DNA of 10,787 nucleotides from Massilia sp. UBA2709 (GTDB lineage: Bacteria; Pseudomonadota; Gammaproteobacteria; Burkholderiales; Burkholderiaceae_D): contig DEKZ01000174.1 of assembly GCA_002354135.1 (NCBI GenBank), positions 1 through 10,787 of the forward strand, read 5' to 3'. The position numbers were made by a program, and so were the translations under genes. Positions 1-6,176 of this stretch are shown here, in pieces. The first letter of the stretch is position 1. The number at the start of each line of letters is the position of its first letter. The notes under the pieces were generated by a model that was not told the DNA's origin, ran no database searches, and saw nothing but the letters and a program-made list of their open reading frames with translations.

Positions 1-339
1 GCGCGCGGCCTGCCAGCTGCCGTTGTTGGCGTCGCGCGCCAGGGCGGCGCCGCCGGCGCTGAGCACCTTCATCAGTTCGGTCTGCCAGGTGCGCCAGTGT
101 TCGGCGGTCGGCTGGGTCTCGCGCATGGCCACCGCGCCCATCTGGAAGGGGTCCTGGCAGGCAGCCAGCGCGCGGCCGAGGCGGATGCTGTCGTCCATCA
201 TCTGGCGCAGCATGCGCAGGTTCAGCTCGCCGAGCTGGCCGAGGGCCTCGGTGGTGTGGCGCGACATCTGGGTGAGGAGGTCGACCTGCGCTTCGAGCTG
301 CGCGCGCAGGGCTGGATTACTGTTGAGGTTGGCTTGCAT
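1..339 (-). CDS. Phasin-family protein, C-terminus beyond window
   Basis: The 113 visible residues begin at an ATG (337-339) preceded on the minus strand by GAGGAA, about five bases upstream. The reading frame stays open to the window edge, so the C-terminus is missing. The protein is soluble, has no signal peptide and is almost wholly amphipathic helix, with a Met/Leu/Gln-rich stretch (LRMLRQMMDDSIRLGRAL) followed by ACQDP and a region rich in Glu, Trp and Thr. This matches the Phasin_2/PhaP style of polyhydroxyalkanoate granule-coating proteins: a helical N-terminal half, a 'DP' turn and a second helical segment. Phasins coat cytoplasmic PHA granules and influence their number and size. It lies 173 bases downstream of the oxidoreductase gene on the same strand, separated by several hairpins, so it probably has its own promoter. 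Assignment rests on general character, not on an absolute motif; another granule-associated or helical protein is possible. Confidence 0.62.
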   Translation of the reverse strand, partial: MQANLNSNPALRAQLEAQVDLLTQMSRHTTEALGQLGELNLRMLRQMMDDSIRLGRALAACQDPFQMGAVAMRETQPTAEHWRTWQTELMKVLSAGGAALARDANNGSWQAAR

Positions 340-371
340 GGGGGTTCCTCGACGTGAGCGGTGGAAGATGG

Positions 372-409
372 TCCTCCTGACGGCGGGTAAGGTCACGCCG
401 TCAAGAGGA
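372..409. repeat. Imperfect inverted repeat upstream of the phasin gene
   Basis: TCCTC-c-TGACGGCG pairs with CGCCGTCA-a-GAGGA around a 10-base loop: 13 pairs with a single C/A mismatch. It ends 32 bases before the phasin start codon, on the 5' side of that gene. It may be a 5'-UTR hairpin or an operator; no U-tract follows on the minus strand, so a terminator is unlikely. Confidence 0.45.
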
Positions 410-415
410 TCGAAA

Positions 416-435
416 GGGCGTCGGAGTAGACGCCC
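416..435 (-). terminator. Short GC-rich hairpin, weak terminator candidate
   Basis: GGGCGTC and GACGCCC form a perfect seven-pair stem around a six-base loop. On the minus strand it is followed by TTTCG only, so as an intrinsic terminator it is weak. It sits between the oxidoreductase and phasin genes, next to two other hairpins. Confidence 0.3.
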
Positions 436-460
436 GCAAGCCGCGCAAGTTCAAGGAAAA

Positions 461-495
461 TGCAGGCGCCCTTTGACTGGATCAAGGGGCGTGCA
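461..495 (-). terminator. Hairpin after the NADP oxidoreductase gene
   Basis: CGCCCTTTGA (467-476) pairs with TCAAGGGGCG (482-491), ten positions with one wobble or mismatch and a five-base loop, framed by TGCA on both sides. On the minus strand it begins about 20 bases past the oxidoreductase stop codon and is followed by a short ATTTTCC tract. That position and the T-run fit a modest Rho-independent terminator of that gene. Confidence 0.5.
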
Positions 496-512
496 GGTTA
501 AGGCGGGAAGCT

Positions 513-1538
513 TCAGGCGTCGGCGACCTTCAGCACCAGCTTGCCGAGGTTCTTGCCTTCGAAGAGCATGAGCAGGGCGGACGGGAAGTTCTCGAAGCCC
601 TCGACCACGTGCTCTTTCGCCTTGAACGTGCCTTCCTTCATCCAGCGCGCGATCGTCGCCACGCCTTCGGGGTAGCGCTCGGCATAGTCGGTGACCAGCA
701 TGCCTTCCATGCGCGCACGGTTGACCAGCAGCGACAGGTAGTTGGCCGGGCCCTTGACCTGGCCGGTCGCGTTGTACTGCGAGATCGCGCCGCAGATGAC
801 GATGCGCGCCTTCATGTTGATGCGGGTGAGCACCGCGTCGAGGATGTCGCCGCCGACGTTGTCGAAGTAGACGTCCACGCCCTGCGGGCAGTGTTCCTTC
901 AGGCCCGCGTGCACGGGGCCGGCCTTGTAGTCGATGCAGGCGTCGAAGCCGAGCTCCTCGACCACGAAGCGGCATTTGTCGGCGCCGCCGGCGATGCCGA
1001 CCACGCGGCAGCCCATGTTGCGCGCGACCTGGCCGACCGTCATGCCGACCGCGCCGGCCGCGCCCGACACCACCACGGTTTCGCCCGGTTTCGGCTGGCC
1101 GACGTCGAGCAGGCCGAAGTAGGCGGTCATGCCCGGCATGCCGAGCGCATTGAGCCAGGTCGGCAGCGGCGCCATGGCCGGGTCGACCTTGGCCAGCATG
1201 GCGCCGCGGTCGTCGGCCGGGCCGGTCCACCAGCGCTGCACGCCCATCACGCCCATCACGGTGTCGCCGGCCGCGAACCTGGGCGACTTCGATTCCTCCA
1301 CGATGCCGATGCCGCCGGCGCGCATCACCTCGCCGATGGCCACCGGACGCACATAGGATTTGCCCTCGTTCATCCAGCCGCGCATGGCCGGGTCGAGCGA
1401 CAGGTAGAGCAGCTTGACGCGCACTTCGCCGTCGTTGAGGGCGGCCAGGGGCGGCGCGGCGCGCTGCCAGTCGCTGTCCTTGGGCACGCCGACGGGGCGG
1501 GCGGCGAGCAGGAATTGGTCGTTCGTGGCTTGGGTCAT
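513..1538 (-). CDS. NADP-dependent oxidoreductase, CurA/prostaglandin-reductase type (MDR)
   Basis: A complete 341-aa cytoplasmic protein of the zinc-independent medium-chain dehydrogenase/reductase superfamily, closest in character to E. coli CurA and leukotriene B4 12-hydroxydehydrogenase. These enzymes reduce the C=C bond of alpha,beta-unsaturated ketones and aldehydes with NADPH. The N-terminal catalytic domain shows the family signature YLSLDPAMRGWM (residues 45-56), and the Rossmann fold has SGAAGAVG (158-165) in place of the usual GxGxxG. DVYFDNVGG and the C-terminal FENFPSALLMLFEGKNLGKLVLKV are also typical. No structural zinc cysteines are seen. The ATG at 1536-1538 has GGAGA seven bases upstream. 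The length is normal for the family. A TATAGT element lies about 45 bases upstream, and the gene is divergent from purU. The true substrate cannot be read from the sequence; a detoxifying role against reactive enones is an inference. Confidence 0.9.
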   Translation of the reverse strand: MTQATNDQFLLAARPVGVPKDSDWQRAAPPLAALNDGEVRVKLLYLSLDPAMRGWMNEGKSYVRPVAIGEVMRAGGIGIVEESKSPRFAAGDTVMGVMGVQRWWTGPADDRGAMLAKVDPAMAPLPTWLNALGMPGMTAYFGLLDVGQPKPGETVVVSGAAGAVGMTVGQVARNMGCRVVGIAGGADKCRFVVEELGFDACIDYKAGPVHAGLKEHCPQGVDVYFDNVGGDILDAVLTRINMKARIVICGAISQYNATGQVKGPANYLSLLVNRARMEGMLVTDYAERYPEGVATIARWMKEGTFKAKEHVVEGFENFPSALLMLFEGKNLGKLVLKVADA

Positions 1539-1582
1539 CGTGGTGTCTCCGTTCAGGTTGTCGGGTTGTGTCAGGCCTGGAT

Positions 1583-1588
1583 ACTATA
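1583..1588 (-). promoter_or_regulatory. -10 element for the NADP oxidoreductase
   Basis: TATAGT on the minus strand lies 45 bases before the start codon, just downstream of a T-rich run. No good -35 hexamer is visible at 16-18 bases. It predicts a leader of roughly 38 bases. Confidence 0.4.
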
Positions 1589-1642
1589 CAGAAAAAACAC
1601 GGTCGTGCGTTTTCTCGCGTGGCTCATTTTGCAAGCTCATGC

Positions 1643-1648
1643 GACAAT
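1643..1648 (+). promoter_or_regulatory. Possible -10 element for purU
   Basis: GACAAT lies 30 bases before the purU ATG in the divergent gap. The -35 region is poor, so this is only the best available candidate. It would give a leader of about 24 bases. Confidence 0.25.
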
Positions 1649-1678
1649 CATTCGATCCTCAATCACGCTCCGCCCATC

Positions 1679-2548
1679 ATGACGCACCCCGAATACATCC
1701 TGACCCTGTCCTGCCATGACCAGCGCGGCATCGTGCTGCGCGTCGCCGGTTTCCTGGCCGAGCACGGCTGCAACATCATCGACTCGGCCCAGTTCGGCGA
1801 CCCGGAGTCGCAACTGTTCTTCATGCGCGTGCACTTCGCGGCCGAGGATCCGGGCGTGAACGACGCCGACCTGCGCGGCGCCTTCGCCGCCTTCTGCGAG
1901 CAGGGCGGCATGCGCGGCGAGCTGCACGACGCCCATGCCAAGCCGCGCGTGCTGATCATGGTGTCGAAGATCGGCCACTGCCTGAACGACCTGCTGTTCC
2001 GCTACAAGAGCGGGCTGCTGCCGGTCGAGATTCCGGCCATCGTCTCGAACCACATGGACTTCTACCAGCTCGCGGCAAGTTACAATATCCCGTTTCACCA
2101 CCTGCCGCTGGCGGCCGGCGCCAGCGAGGAAGCCAAGCTGGCGCAGGAAGCGCGCGTCATCGAGCTGCTCGACATGCACAGGATCGACCTGGTGGTGCTG
2201 GCGCGCTACATGCAGATCCTGTCGCCGGGACTGTGCGAGGCCTTGAAGGGCAGGGCGATCAACATCCACCATTCCTTCCTGCCGAGCTTCAAGGGCGCAC
2301 GCCCGTATGCCCAGGCGCACCGGCGCGGCGTCAAGCTGATCGGCGCGACGGCCCACTTCGTCACGGGCGACCTCGACGAGGGCCCGATCATCGAGCAGGA
2401 CGTCGAGCGGGTGGACCACGCGATGACGGTCGAGGAACTCACCGCCATCGGCCGCGACGTCGAGTGCGTGGTGCTGGCGCGGGCGGTGAAATGGTTCGTG
2501 GAACACCGGGTTCTGCAAAACGGCGACCGCACAGTCGTCTTCAAATAA
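1679..2548 (+). CDS. purU: Formyltetrahydrofolate deformylase
   Basis: PurU hydrolyses 10-formyl-tetrahydrofolate to formate and tetrahydrofolate, balancing one-carbon pools and supplying formate for purine synthesis in the cytoplasm. The 289-aa length is normal. An N-terminal ACT domain (about residues 5-85, with SCHDQRGIVLRVAGFLAEHGCNI) is followed by a formyltransferase domain from about residue 90. INIHHSFLPSFKGARPY (194-210) carries the catalytic Asn195 and His197, and DLDEGPII (231-238) carries the matching Asp233. The start chosen is the ATG at 1679, because MTHPEYILTLSCHDQ aligns with the usual PurU beginning. The frame is open further upstream, but that extension lies in the divergent promoter region. 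No clear Shine-Dalgarno sequence precedes the ATG, so initiation may be weak or leader-dependent. It probably forms a transcription unit with yaeQ, 18 bases downstream. Confidence 0.95.
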   Translation: MTHPEYILTLSCHDQRGIVLRVAGFLAEHGCNIIDSAQFGDPESQLFFMRVHFAAEDPGVNDADLRGAFAAFCEQGGMRGELHDAHAKPRVLIMVSKIGHCLNDLLFRYKSGLLPVEIPAIVSNHMDFYQLAASYNIPFHHLPLAAGASEEAKLAQEARVIELLDMHRIDLVVLARYMQILSPGLCEALKGRAINIHHSFLPSFKGARPYAQAHRRGVKLIGATAHFVTGDLDEGPIIEQDVERVDHAMTVEELTAIGRDVECVVLARAVKWFVEHRVLQNGDRTVVFK

Positions 2549-2566
2549 CAGAGAAATAGAGTATCA

Positions 2567-3109
2567 ATGGCGCTGAAAGCAACCATCTACAAGGCAGACC
2601 TGCAGATCGCGGACATGGACCGCAACTATTATGCGGAGCACGGGCTCACCATCGCCCGCCACCCTTCCGAAACCGACGAGCGCGTGATGATCCGCGTGCT
2701 CGCCTTCGCCCTGCACGCGTCCGATGCGCTTGCCTTCACCAAGGGCCTGTTCGATACCGACGAACCCGACCTGTGGCAGAAAGACCTGACCGGCGCGATC
2801 GATACCTGGATCGAGGTCGGCCAGCCCGACGAGAAGCGCCTGCTGAAGGCCTGCGGCCGCGCCGAGCACGTCTATGTCTACAGCTACAGCGCCACCAGCC
2901 ACATCTGGTGGAAGGGCATCGCCAACAAGCTCGAGCGCGCCCGCAACCTCACCGTGATCAACATCCCTGCCGAGACCAGCGCCCAGCTCGAAAAGCTGGC
3001 CAAGCGCTCGATGCAGCTGCAGTGCACGATCCAGGACGGGCAGCTGTGGCTGACCGACAGCGTCGACACCGTGCTGGTCGAGCGCGAGACGCTCAAGGCC
3101 GGAGCCTGA
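2567..3109 (+). CDS. yaeQ: YaeQ family protein
   Basis: A 180-aa cytoplasmic protein recognisable as YaeQ from MALKATIYKADLQIADMDR at the N-terminus, RHPSETDERVMIRVLAFAL (31-49), the LWQKDL segment and WIEVGQPDEKRLLKA (81-95). It is full length. YaeQ proteins have a fold related to PD-(D/E)XK nucleases; the acidic residues Glu38, Asp79 and Glu83 and the nearby Gln86 and Lys90 could form such a site, although nuclease activity has not been clearly shown for the family. The E. coli protein was historically linked to transcription elongation and haemolysin expression (RfaH suppression). The start follows the purU stop by 18 bases, with only a weak purine-rich stretch (GAGAAATAGAG) before it. This spacing suggests co-transcription and perhaps coupling with purU; no functional link between the two products is evident. 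Confidence 0.93.
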   Translation: MALKATIYKADLQIADMDRNYYAEHGLTIARHPSETDERVMIRVLAFALHASDALAFTKGLFDTDEPDLWQKDLTGAIDTWIEVGQPDEKRLLKACGRAEHVYVYSYSATSHIWWKGIANKLERARNLTVINIPAETSAQLEKLAKRSMQLQCTIQDGQLWLTDSVDTVLVERETLKAGA

Positions 3110-3112
3110 GGC

Positions 3113-3118
3113 TATAAT
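3113..3118 (+). promoter_or_regulatory. -10 element (TATAAT) for the copper chaperone gene
   Basis: A perfect TATAAT, in the context GGCTATAATC, begins four bases after the yaeQ stop codon and 36 bases before the next ATG. The -35 region is not consensus-like. Its place suggests the chaperone gene is transcribed separately from purU-yaeQ, with a leader of about 24 bases. Confidence 0.55.
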
Positions 3119-3148
3119 CATTCGTCTTTTCCATCCACTTTGTCGACC

Positions 3149-3640
3149 ATGACCCGCACACTGCTCTCCCTGCTGGCCGCCGGCCTGTTTTCCACCAGCG
3201 CACTGGCGCAAACGAGCGCGCAACTGAGCGTCACCGAACCCTGGGTGCGCGCCACGGTGCCGCACGCGAAGAGCGCGGGCGCGTTCATGCAGCTGCAATC
3301 GGCCACGAACGCGCGCCTGGTGGGTGTGAGCACCCCGGCGGCGGGACGCGCCGAGATCCACGAGATGGCGATGGAAAACAACACGATGCGCATGCGCGCC
3401 GTGGACGGCATCGACCTGCCGGCCGGGAAACCGGTGAACCTCGCTTCGGGCGGCTACCACCTGATGTTCTTCGACCTGAAGCGCCAGCTGAAGGAAGGCG
3501 AGACCGTCCCGGTCACGCTGGTGGTGCAGGACGCCGCGAAGAAGCGCAGCAGCGTCACGGTCGAGGCCCAGGTCAAGCCGCTGACCTATGTGGCGCCGGC
3601 CATGCAGGGGCATGGTCACGGGCAGCATCAGGGACATTAA
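3149..3640 (+). CDS. Periplasmic copper chaperone PCu(A)C
   Basis: A 163-aa exported protein. Residues 1-20 are a signal peptide with a short basic start, a Leu/Ala core and the cleavage site ALA-QT. The mature part contains the exact copper ligand pattern of this family, H-x10-M-x21-H-x-M: His71, Met82, His104 and Met106. The C-terminus ends in a His-rich tail (HGHGQHQGH), likely a second metal site. PCu(A)C proteins bind Cu(I) in the periplasm and deliver it, often together with Sco, to the CuA site of cytochrome c oxidase. The usual partners (Sco, CtaG, copper transporters) are absent here, so the gene is solitary. The ATG at 3149 is preferred because it gives a compact signal peptide; a TTG nine bases upstream would add three residues. 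No Shine-Dalgarno is visible. A TATAAT element just upstream suggests independent transcription. Confidence 0.93.
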   Translation: MTRTLLSLLAAGLFSTSALAQTSAQLSVTEPWVRATVPHAKSAGAFMQLQSATNARLVGVSTPAAGRAEIHEMAMENNTMRMRAVDGIDLPAGKPVNLASGGYHLMFFDLKRQLKEGETVPVTLVVQDAAKKRSSVTVEAQVKPLTYVAPAMQGHGHGQHQGH

Positions 3641-3665
3641 GCCCCCCGCTGCACCGAACCCCTGA

Positions 3666-3718
3666 GGCGGCTGAACCGCAGAATGGGCACACCGTGCCCA
3701 CCCTACGGTTCAGCCGCC
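3666..3718. repeat. Composite REP-like palindrome
   Basis: The outer arms GGCGGCTGAACCG (3666-3678) and CGGTTCAGCCGCC (3706-3718) are perfect 13-base inverted repeats. Nested within them, TGGGCAC (3684-3690) and GTGCCCA (3694-3700) are perfect seven-base arms around a three-base loop, with five unpaired bases on each side. It lies 26 bases after the chaperone stop in a convergent gap. The architecture and position are those of repetitive extragenic palindromes; the core 'TGGGCAC..GTGCCCACCCTACG' resembles dispersed repeats I remember from related genomes. It could also end transcription from both sides, although no U-tract is present. Confidence 0.65.
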
Positions 3719-3720
3719 GT

Positions 3721-3747
3721 GCCTGCGGCGGCGGTTGCGCCGCAAGC
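3721..3747. terminator. Second hairpin in the convergent gap
   Basis: GC-c-TGCGGCG pairs with CGCCGCA-a-GC around a seven-base loop. It stands two bases after the larger palindrome and 21 bases beyond the 3' end of the minus-strand GIN gene. It may serve as a bidirectional transcription stop together with its neighbour, though T-runs are lacking on both sides. Confidence 0.35.
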
Positions 3748-3768
3748 TGGCAAACCCCTTCCGCGTTG

Positions 3769-4548
3769 TCAGCGCGGCGACGCGCCGATGCGCTTCACCT
3801 CGCCCGAGCCCACCATCGACTTGCTCACCTGGGGATCGCCGTAGTAATGCACGTCGCCGGATCCGGCACTCGACACGCTCAGCCGCTCGCGCGGCCAGAC
3901 CGTGGCGTCGCCCGATCCTGCGAGCGACACGCTGGCGGTGGCCGCCTGCACCCTGCCCATGTCGACGTCGCCGGATCCGCCGATCGAGACCGACACCTTG
4001 CCCGCCGTGCCGCCCGCAACCTGCACGTCGCCGCTGCCGCCCAGCGAGACCGAGACCGTCTCGGCCTCGACCCCTTTCACGTTGATCCGGCCCGAGCCGC
4101 CCAGGTCGAAATCGAGGCGGCGTGCGCGCAGGGGATCGGCGTCGATGCTGCCCGAACCGCCCAGCGACAGGCGTTCGATCGCGCGCGCCTGCACCACGAC
4201 ACGGATCGCTTTCGACTGCAGGTTCAGGTTGCGCTTGCTTGGGCGGATCCGCAAGGTACCGCCGTCGACCACGGTTTCGATCAGCGGCAGCACGTTGTCG
4301 TCGGCCTCGATGGTCACGCCTTCGCTGTCGCCGATGCGCAGCTCGACCCGGCCCGGCACCGCCAGCGACAGCCCGTTGAAACCCGACACCTGGCGCGCCT
4401 GCTTGACGATGCGGCCGCTGCCCTGCACCTGCTCGCTGCCCCAGGACCAGGGCGCGGCGCCAGCCTGGACGGCGACCGCCAGGCTGCCGGCGATGCAGGC
4501 GGCCAGCAGGGTGCGGCGGGCAATGGAAGAGAGAGCGGATGTGTTCAT
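3769..4548 (-). CDS. Secreted GIN-domain (DUF2807) repeat protein
   Basis: A 259-aa protein with a signal peptide (about residues 1-29; basic RR at 11-12, hydrophobic core, AVQA-GAAP). The mature chain matches the 'putative auto-transporter adhesin head GIN' family (DUF2807): it opens with GSGRIVKQARQVSGFNGLSL (43-62), has a beta-rich N-terminal half, and then a ladder of GSG turns at residues 131, 151, 171, 191, 211, 229 and 247. The spacing is exactly 20 residues five times in a row and then 18, as expected of a right-handed beta-helix or roll. No anchor, lipobox or autotransporter barrel is present, so it is probably periplasmic or surface-exposed and soluble. The ATG at 4546-4548 has GAGGA seven bases upstream. 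The frame stays open far upstream but that part overlaps the next gene and is not real. Function is unknown; adhesion is only implied by the family name. Confidence 0.87.
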   Translation of the reverse strand: MNTSALSSIARRTLLAACIAGSLAVAVQAGAAPWSWGSEQVQGSGRIVKQARQVSGFNGLSLAVPGRVELRIGDSEGVTIEADDNVLPLIETVVDGGTLRIRPSKRNLNLQSKAIRVVVQARAIERLSLGGSGSIDADPLRARRLDFDLGGSGRINVKGVEAETVSVSLGGSGDVQVAGGTAGKVSVSIGGSGDVDMGRVQAATASVSLAGSGDATVWPRERLSVSSAGSGDVHYYGDPQVSKSMVGSGEVKRIGASPR

Positions 4549-4578
4549 GATGTTGTCCTCACGGTTATCGATGTTCAA

Positions 4579-4584
4579 AATATA
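4579..4584 (-). promoter_or_regulatory. Possible -10 element for the GIN gene
   Basis: TATATT on the minus strand, in the AT-rich patch TTATATTTTG, lies 31 bases before the GIN start codon. This patch stands out in otherwise GC-rich DNA. No matching -35 is visible. The rest of the 221-base gap up to the oxidoreductase stop holds no gene that I can support. Confidence 0.35.
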
Positions 4585-4769
4585 AGGCCGTGCCCCGGCG
4601 GACGCATCCGTTTTGCGACGAACTGCAGGGAAACGCGACTGGAATGCCGCTGGATGGGAGCGGCGCGGCCGGGATCGAGGTAGGAGGAGGGGCGCCCCGG
4701 TCCGCTGGCTGCTGCCGGCCTGCGGGACGGGACTGGAGCGGGCGGCGCAGTCCGGTCGAGCGGAAACGC

Positions 4770-5870
4770 TCAGACTTCGCTGCTCTTGATGTGGGCCAGC
4801 GGCTGCAGGATGCCGGCGTCGAGTTCCTCGAACGCGACCCCATCCACGGCGCGCCGCGGCCAGTCGCGGTTGGCAAGGGCCGACTTGCCGAGCGCGACGA
4901 TATCGACTCCGCCCCTGGCCAGGACCGCGTCGGCGGCCTCGGGCGTGCCCAGCTGGCCGTTCGCGATGACGGGCAGCTTGCCGAAGCGCTTGGCATAGCC
5001 GGCCAGGGTGTCGCCGTCGCTGTTCGCTTCGCCGAACGCGCTCGCCTGGGCGTCGAACTCGGTGGTGTGGATGTAATCGGCGCCGGCCGCCGCCACGTGC
5101 GAGAAGATGATCTCGGCATCCTGCTGGCCGTTCGCCCACTTGTGATAATAGTCGTTCACCTTCCCCTGCGAGATACGGATGCCGACCAGGAAATCCGGGC
5201 CCACTGCCGCGCGCACGGCTTCGAGCACCTCGACCAGCAGGCGCACCCGGTTCCCTGTCGAGCCGCCGTAACGGTCCGTTCGCTGATTGGCGTAGTCGGT
5301 GAGGAACTGGTCGAGCAGGTAGCCGTTGGCGCCATGCACCTCCACGCCATCGAAACCAGCCTGTCTGGCGCGCAGCGCGGCGGCAGCAAAGGACGCGATC
5401 ACGCCGGCGATCTCCTGTTCCGTGATTTCGCGAGGCATCGGATACGGACCCTGGCCACGGTAAAAGCCCAGTTGTTCGCCTTTTGGCTGGACGGCCGAGG
5501 GCGCGACCGTTTCGCGCGTGCGGTGATTTCCCTGGCTCAGCGCGCCCGCATGCATCAGCTGCATGACGATCTTCGCGCCGGCGCCATGGACCGCCTCGGC
5601 CACCGCCTGCCACGATCGCGCCTGGACGTCGTCGCCGATACCGGGCTGGTACAGGTAGCCCTGGCTGTGGATCAGGTCCGGATACACGCCTTCGGTAATG
5701 ACGAGCCCGAAGCCGCCCGCGGCGAATCCCTGGTAATAGCGGATCATGTTCTCGGTGACCTGCCCGTCCTCGGTTGCGCTGACACGCGTCATGGGCGCCA
5801 CGGCGATGCGATTCCTGAGCGTGAGCCTGCCGAGTTGAACCGGGGTGGACCATAGGTGTTGTGATGCCAT
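4770..5870 (-). CDS. NADH:flavin oxidoreductase, Old Yellow Enzyme family
   Basis: A 366-aa cytoplasmic FMN-dependent ene-reductase with a TIM-barrel fold. RIAVAPMTR (21-29) matches the FMN-binding beginning of the family, QLMHAG (104-109) follows, and VHGANGYLLDQF (178-189) carries the substrate-binding pair His179 and Asn182 and Tyr184, the presumed proton donor. NQRTDRYGGSTGNR and the late ALGKSALANRDWPRR phosphate-binding region are also typical. Such enzymes use NAD(P)H to reduce activated C=C bonds, nitro compounds or quinones; the physiological substrate is not evident. The ATG at 5868-5870 was chosen because GGAGAA stands four bases before it; an ATG 12 bases further upstream would overlap that ribosome site. 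The start is preceded by clustered palindromes, so repression by a local or distant regulator is plausible. The gene is divergent from a DMT-family gene. Confidence 0.92.
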   Translation of the reverse strand: MASQHLWSTPVQLGRLTLRNRIAVAPMTRVSATEDGQVTENMIRYYQGFAAGGFGLVITEGVYPDLIHSQGYLYQPGIGDDVQARSWQAVAEAVHGAGAKIVMQLMHAGALSQGNHRTRETVAPSAVQPKGEQLGFYRGQGPYPMPREITEQEIAGVIASFAAAALRARQAGFDGVEVHGANGYLLDQFLTDYANQRTDRYGGSTGNRVRLLVEVLEAVRAAVGPDFLVGIRISQGKVNDYYHKWANGQQDAEIIFSHVAAAGADYIHTTEFDAQASAFGEANSDGDTLAGYAKRFGKLPVIANGQLGTPEAADAVLARGGVDIVALGKSALANRDWPRRAVDGVAFEELDAGILQPLAHIKSSEV

Positions 5871-5874
5871 TGCG

Positions 5875-5880
5875 TTCTCC
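5875..5880 (-). promoter_or_regulatory. Ribosome binding site deciding the oxidoreductase start
   Basis: GGAGAA on the minus strand stands four bases before the ATG at 5870. It overlaps the alternative in-frame ATG at 5882, which makes the downstream start the better choice. Confidence 0.6.
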
Positions 5881-5894
5881 ATGAATGTCGTGAT

Positions 5895-5922
5895 TGCGTC
5901 GCTGACGCATGCAATGCATTGC
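5895..5922. promoter_or_regulatory. Adjacent palindromes, possible operator
   Basis: TGCGTC-gct-GACGCA (5895-5909) is followed at once by the perfect 12-base palindrome GCAATGCATTGC (5911-5922). They lie 25-52 bases upstream of the Old Yellow Enzyme start codon, where a repressor would overlap the promoter or leader. No regulator gene is adjacent. Confidence 0.4.
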
Positions 5923-6127
5923 CCGGCGCGTAAAGTCTTCTTTCGAATCAATGTCCCGGGCAACTCTCGGGGAAGCAGTGTAGAACCCGCGCCAGCCTGG
6001 ACGCTGCACGTTTCGCATGGGCAGGAAAGGGGAGGGCGCTGCACCAGAATGGTGCGCGGAAGCGACATTTGGGGCGTTTTCAGGTCCGTATCTTCCCTGT
6101 TGCGGTGCACGCCTTTCCCACTTCCAC

Positions 6128-6133
6128 TACAAT
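6128..6133 (+). promoter_or_regulatory. -10 element for the DMT-family gene
   Basis: TACAAT lies 49 bases before the ATG. The nearest -35-like hexamer, TTGCGG at 6100, is 22 bases away and therefore too distant to be ideal. Confidence 0.35.
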
Positions 6134-6176
6134 CTTGCCCTTTTTATCTCCGGCCCCGCCGGAAAGGAAGTGGATC

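Larger units (their letters stand above)
5871..6176. other. 306-base divergent intergenic region
   Basis: No credible coding sequence is present between the oxidoreductase start (minus) and the DMT-family start (plus). It contains the palindrome cluster at 5895-5922, a six-pair hairpin GCACCA-gaa-TGGTGC at 6041-6055 and the TACAAT element at 6128. It must supply promoters for both flanking genes; I could not identify a convincing minus-strand promoter. Confidence 0.6.

Noticed and set aside
609..1682. A long plus-strand frame opposite the CurA-like gene
   Set aside because: Its composition is His/Ala/Asp/Arg-rich, typical of the antisense of a high-GC gene, and the minus-strand gene has clear family motifs.
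1637..2518. Minus-strand frame opposite purU
   Set aside because: It is an antisense shadow rich in His, Gln and Val, with no ribosome site; purU motifs are unambiguous.
2564..3637. Minus-strand frame spanning yaeQ and the copper chaperone
   Set aside because: It covers two well-supported plus-strand genes and lacks any recognisable domain.
4758..4771. GAGCG-gaaa-CGCTC hairpin at the Old Yellow Enzyme stop codon as a terminator
   Set aside because: The stem has only five pairs, overlaps the stop codon and has no following T-run.
3769..6018. A 749-codon open frame on the minus strand joining the GIN gene to sequence opposite the oxidoreductase
   Set aside because: Only its last 259 codons look like a protein. 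The upstream part is Arg/Gly-rich shadow sequence in another frame of the Old Yellow Enzyme gene, and a signal peptide with ribosome site starts at 4548.
6041..6055. Hairpin GCACCA-gaa-TGGTGC as a terminator
   Set aside because: No T-run follows and no gene ends near it on either strand.
5871..6110. An 80-residue N-terminal extension of the Old Yellow Enzyme
   Set aside because: The extension has no family similarity, and GGAGAA precedes the ATG at 5870, where the usual family start falls.
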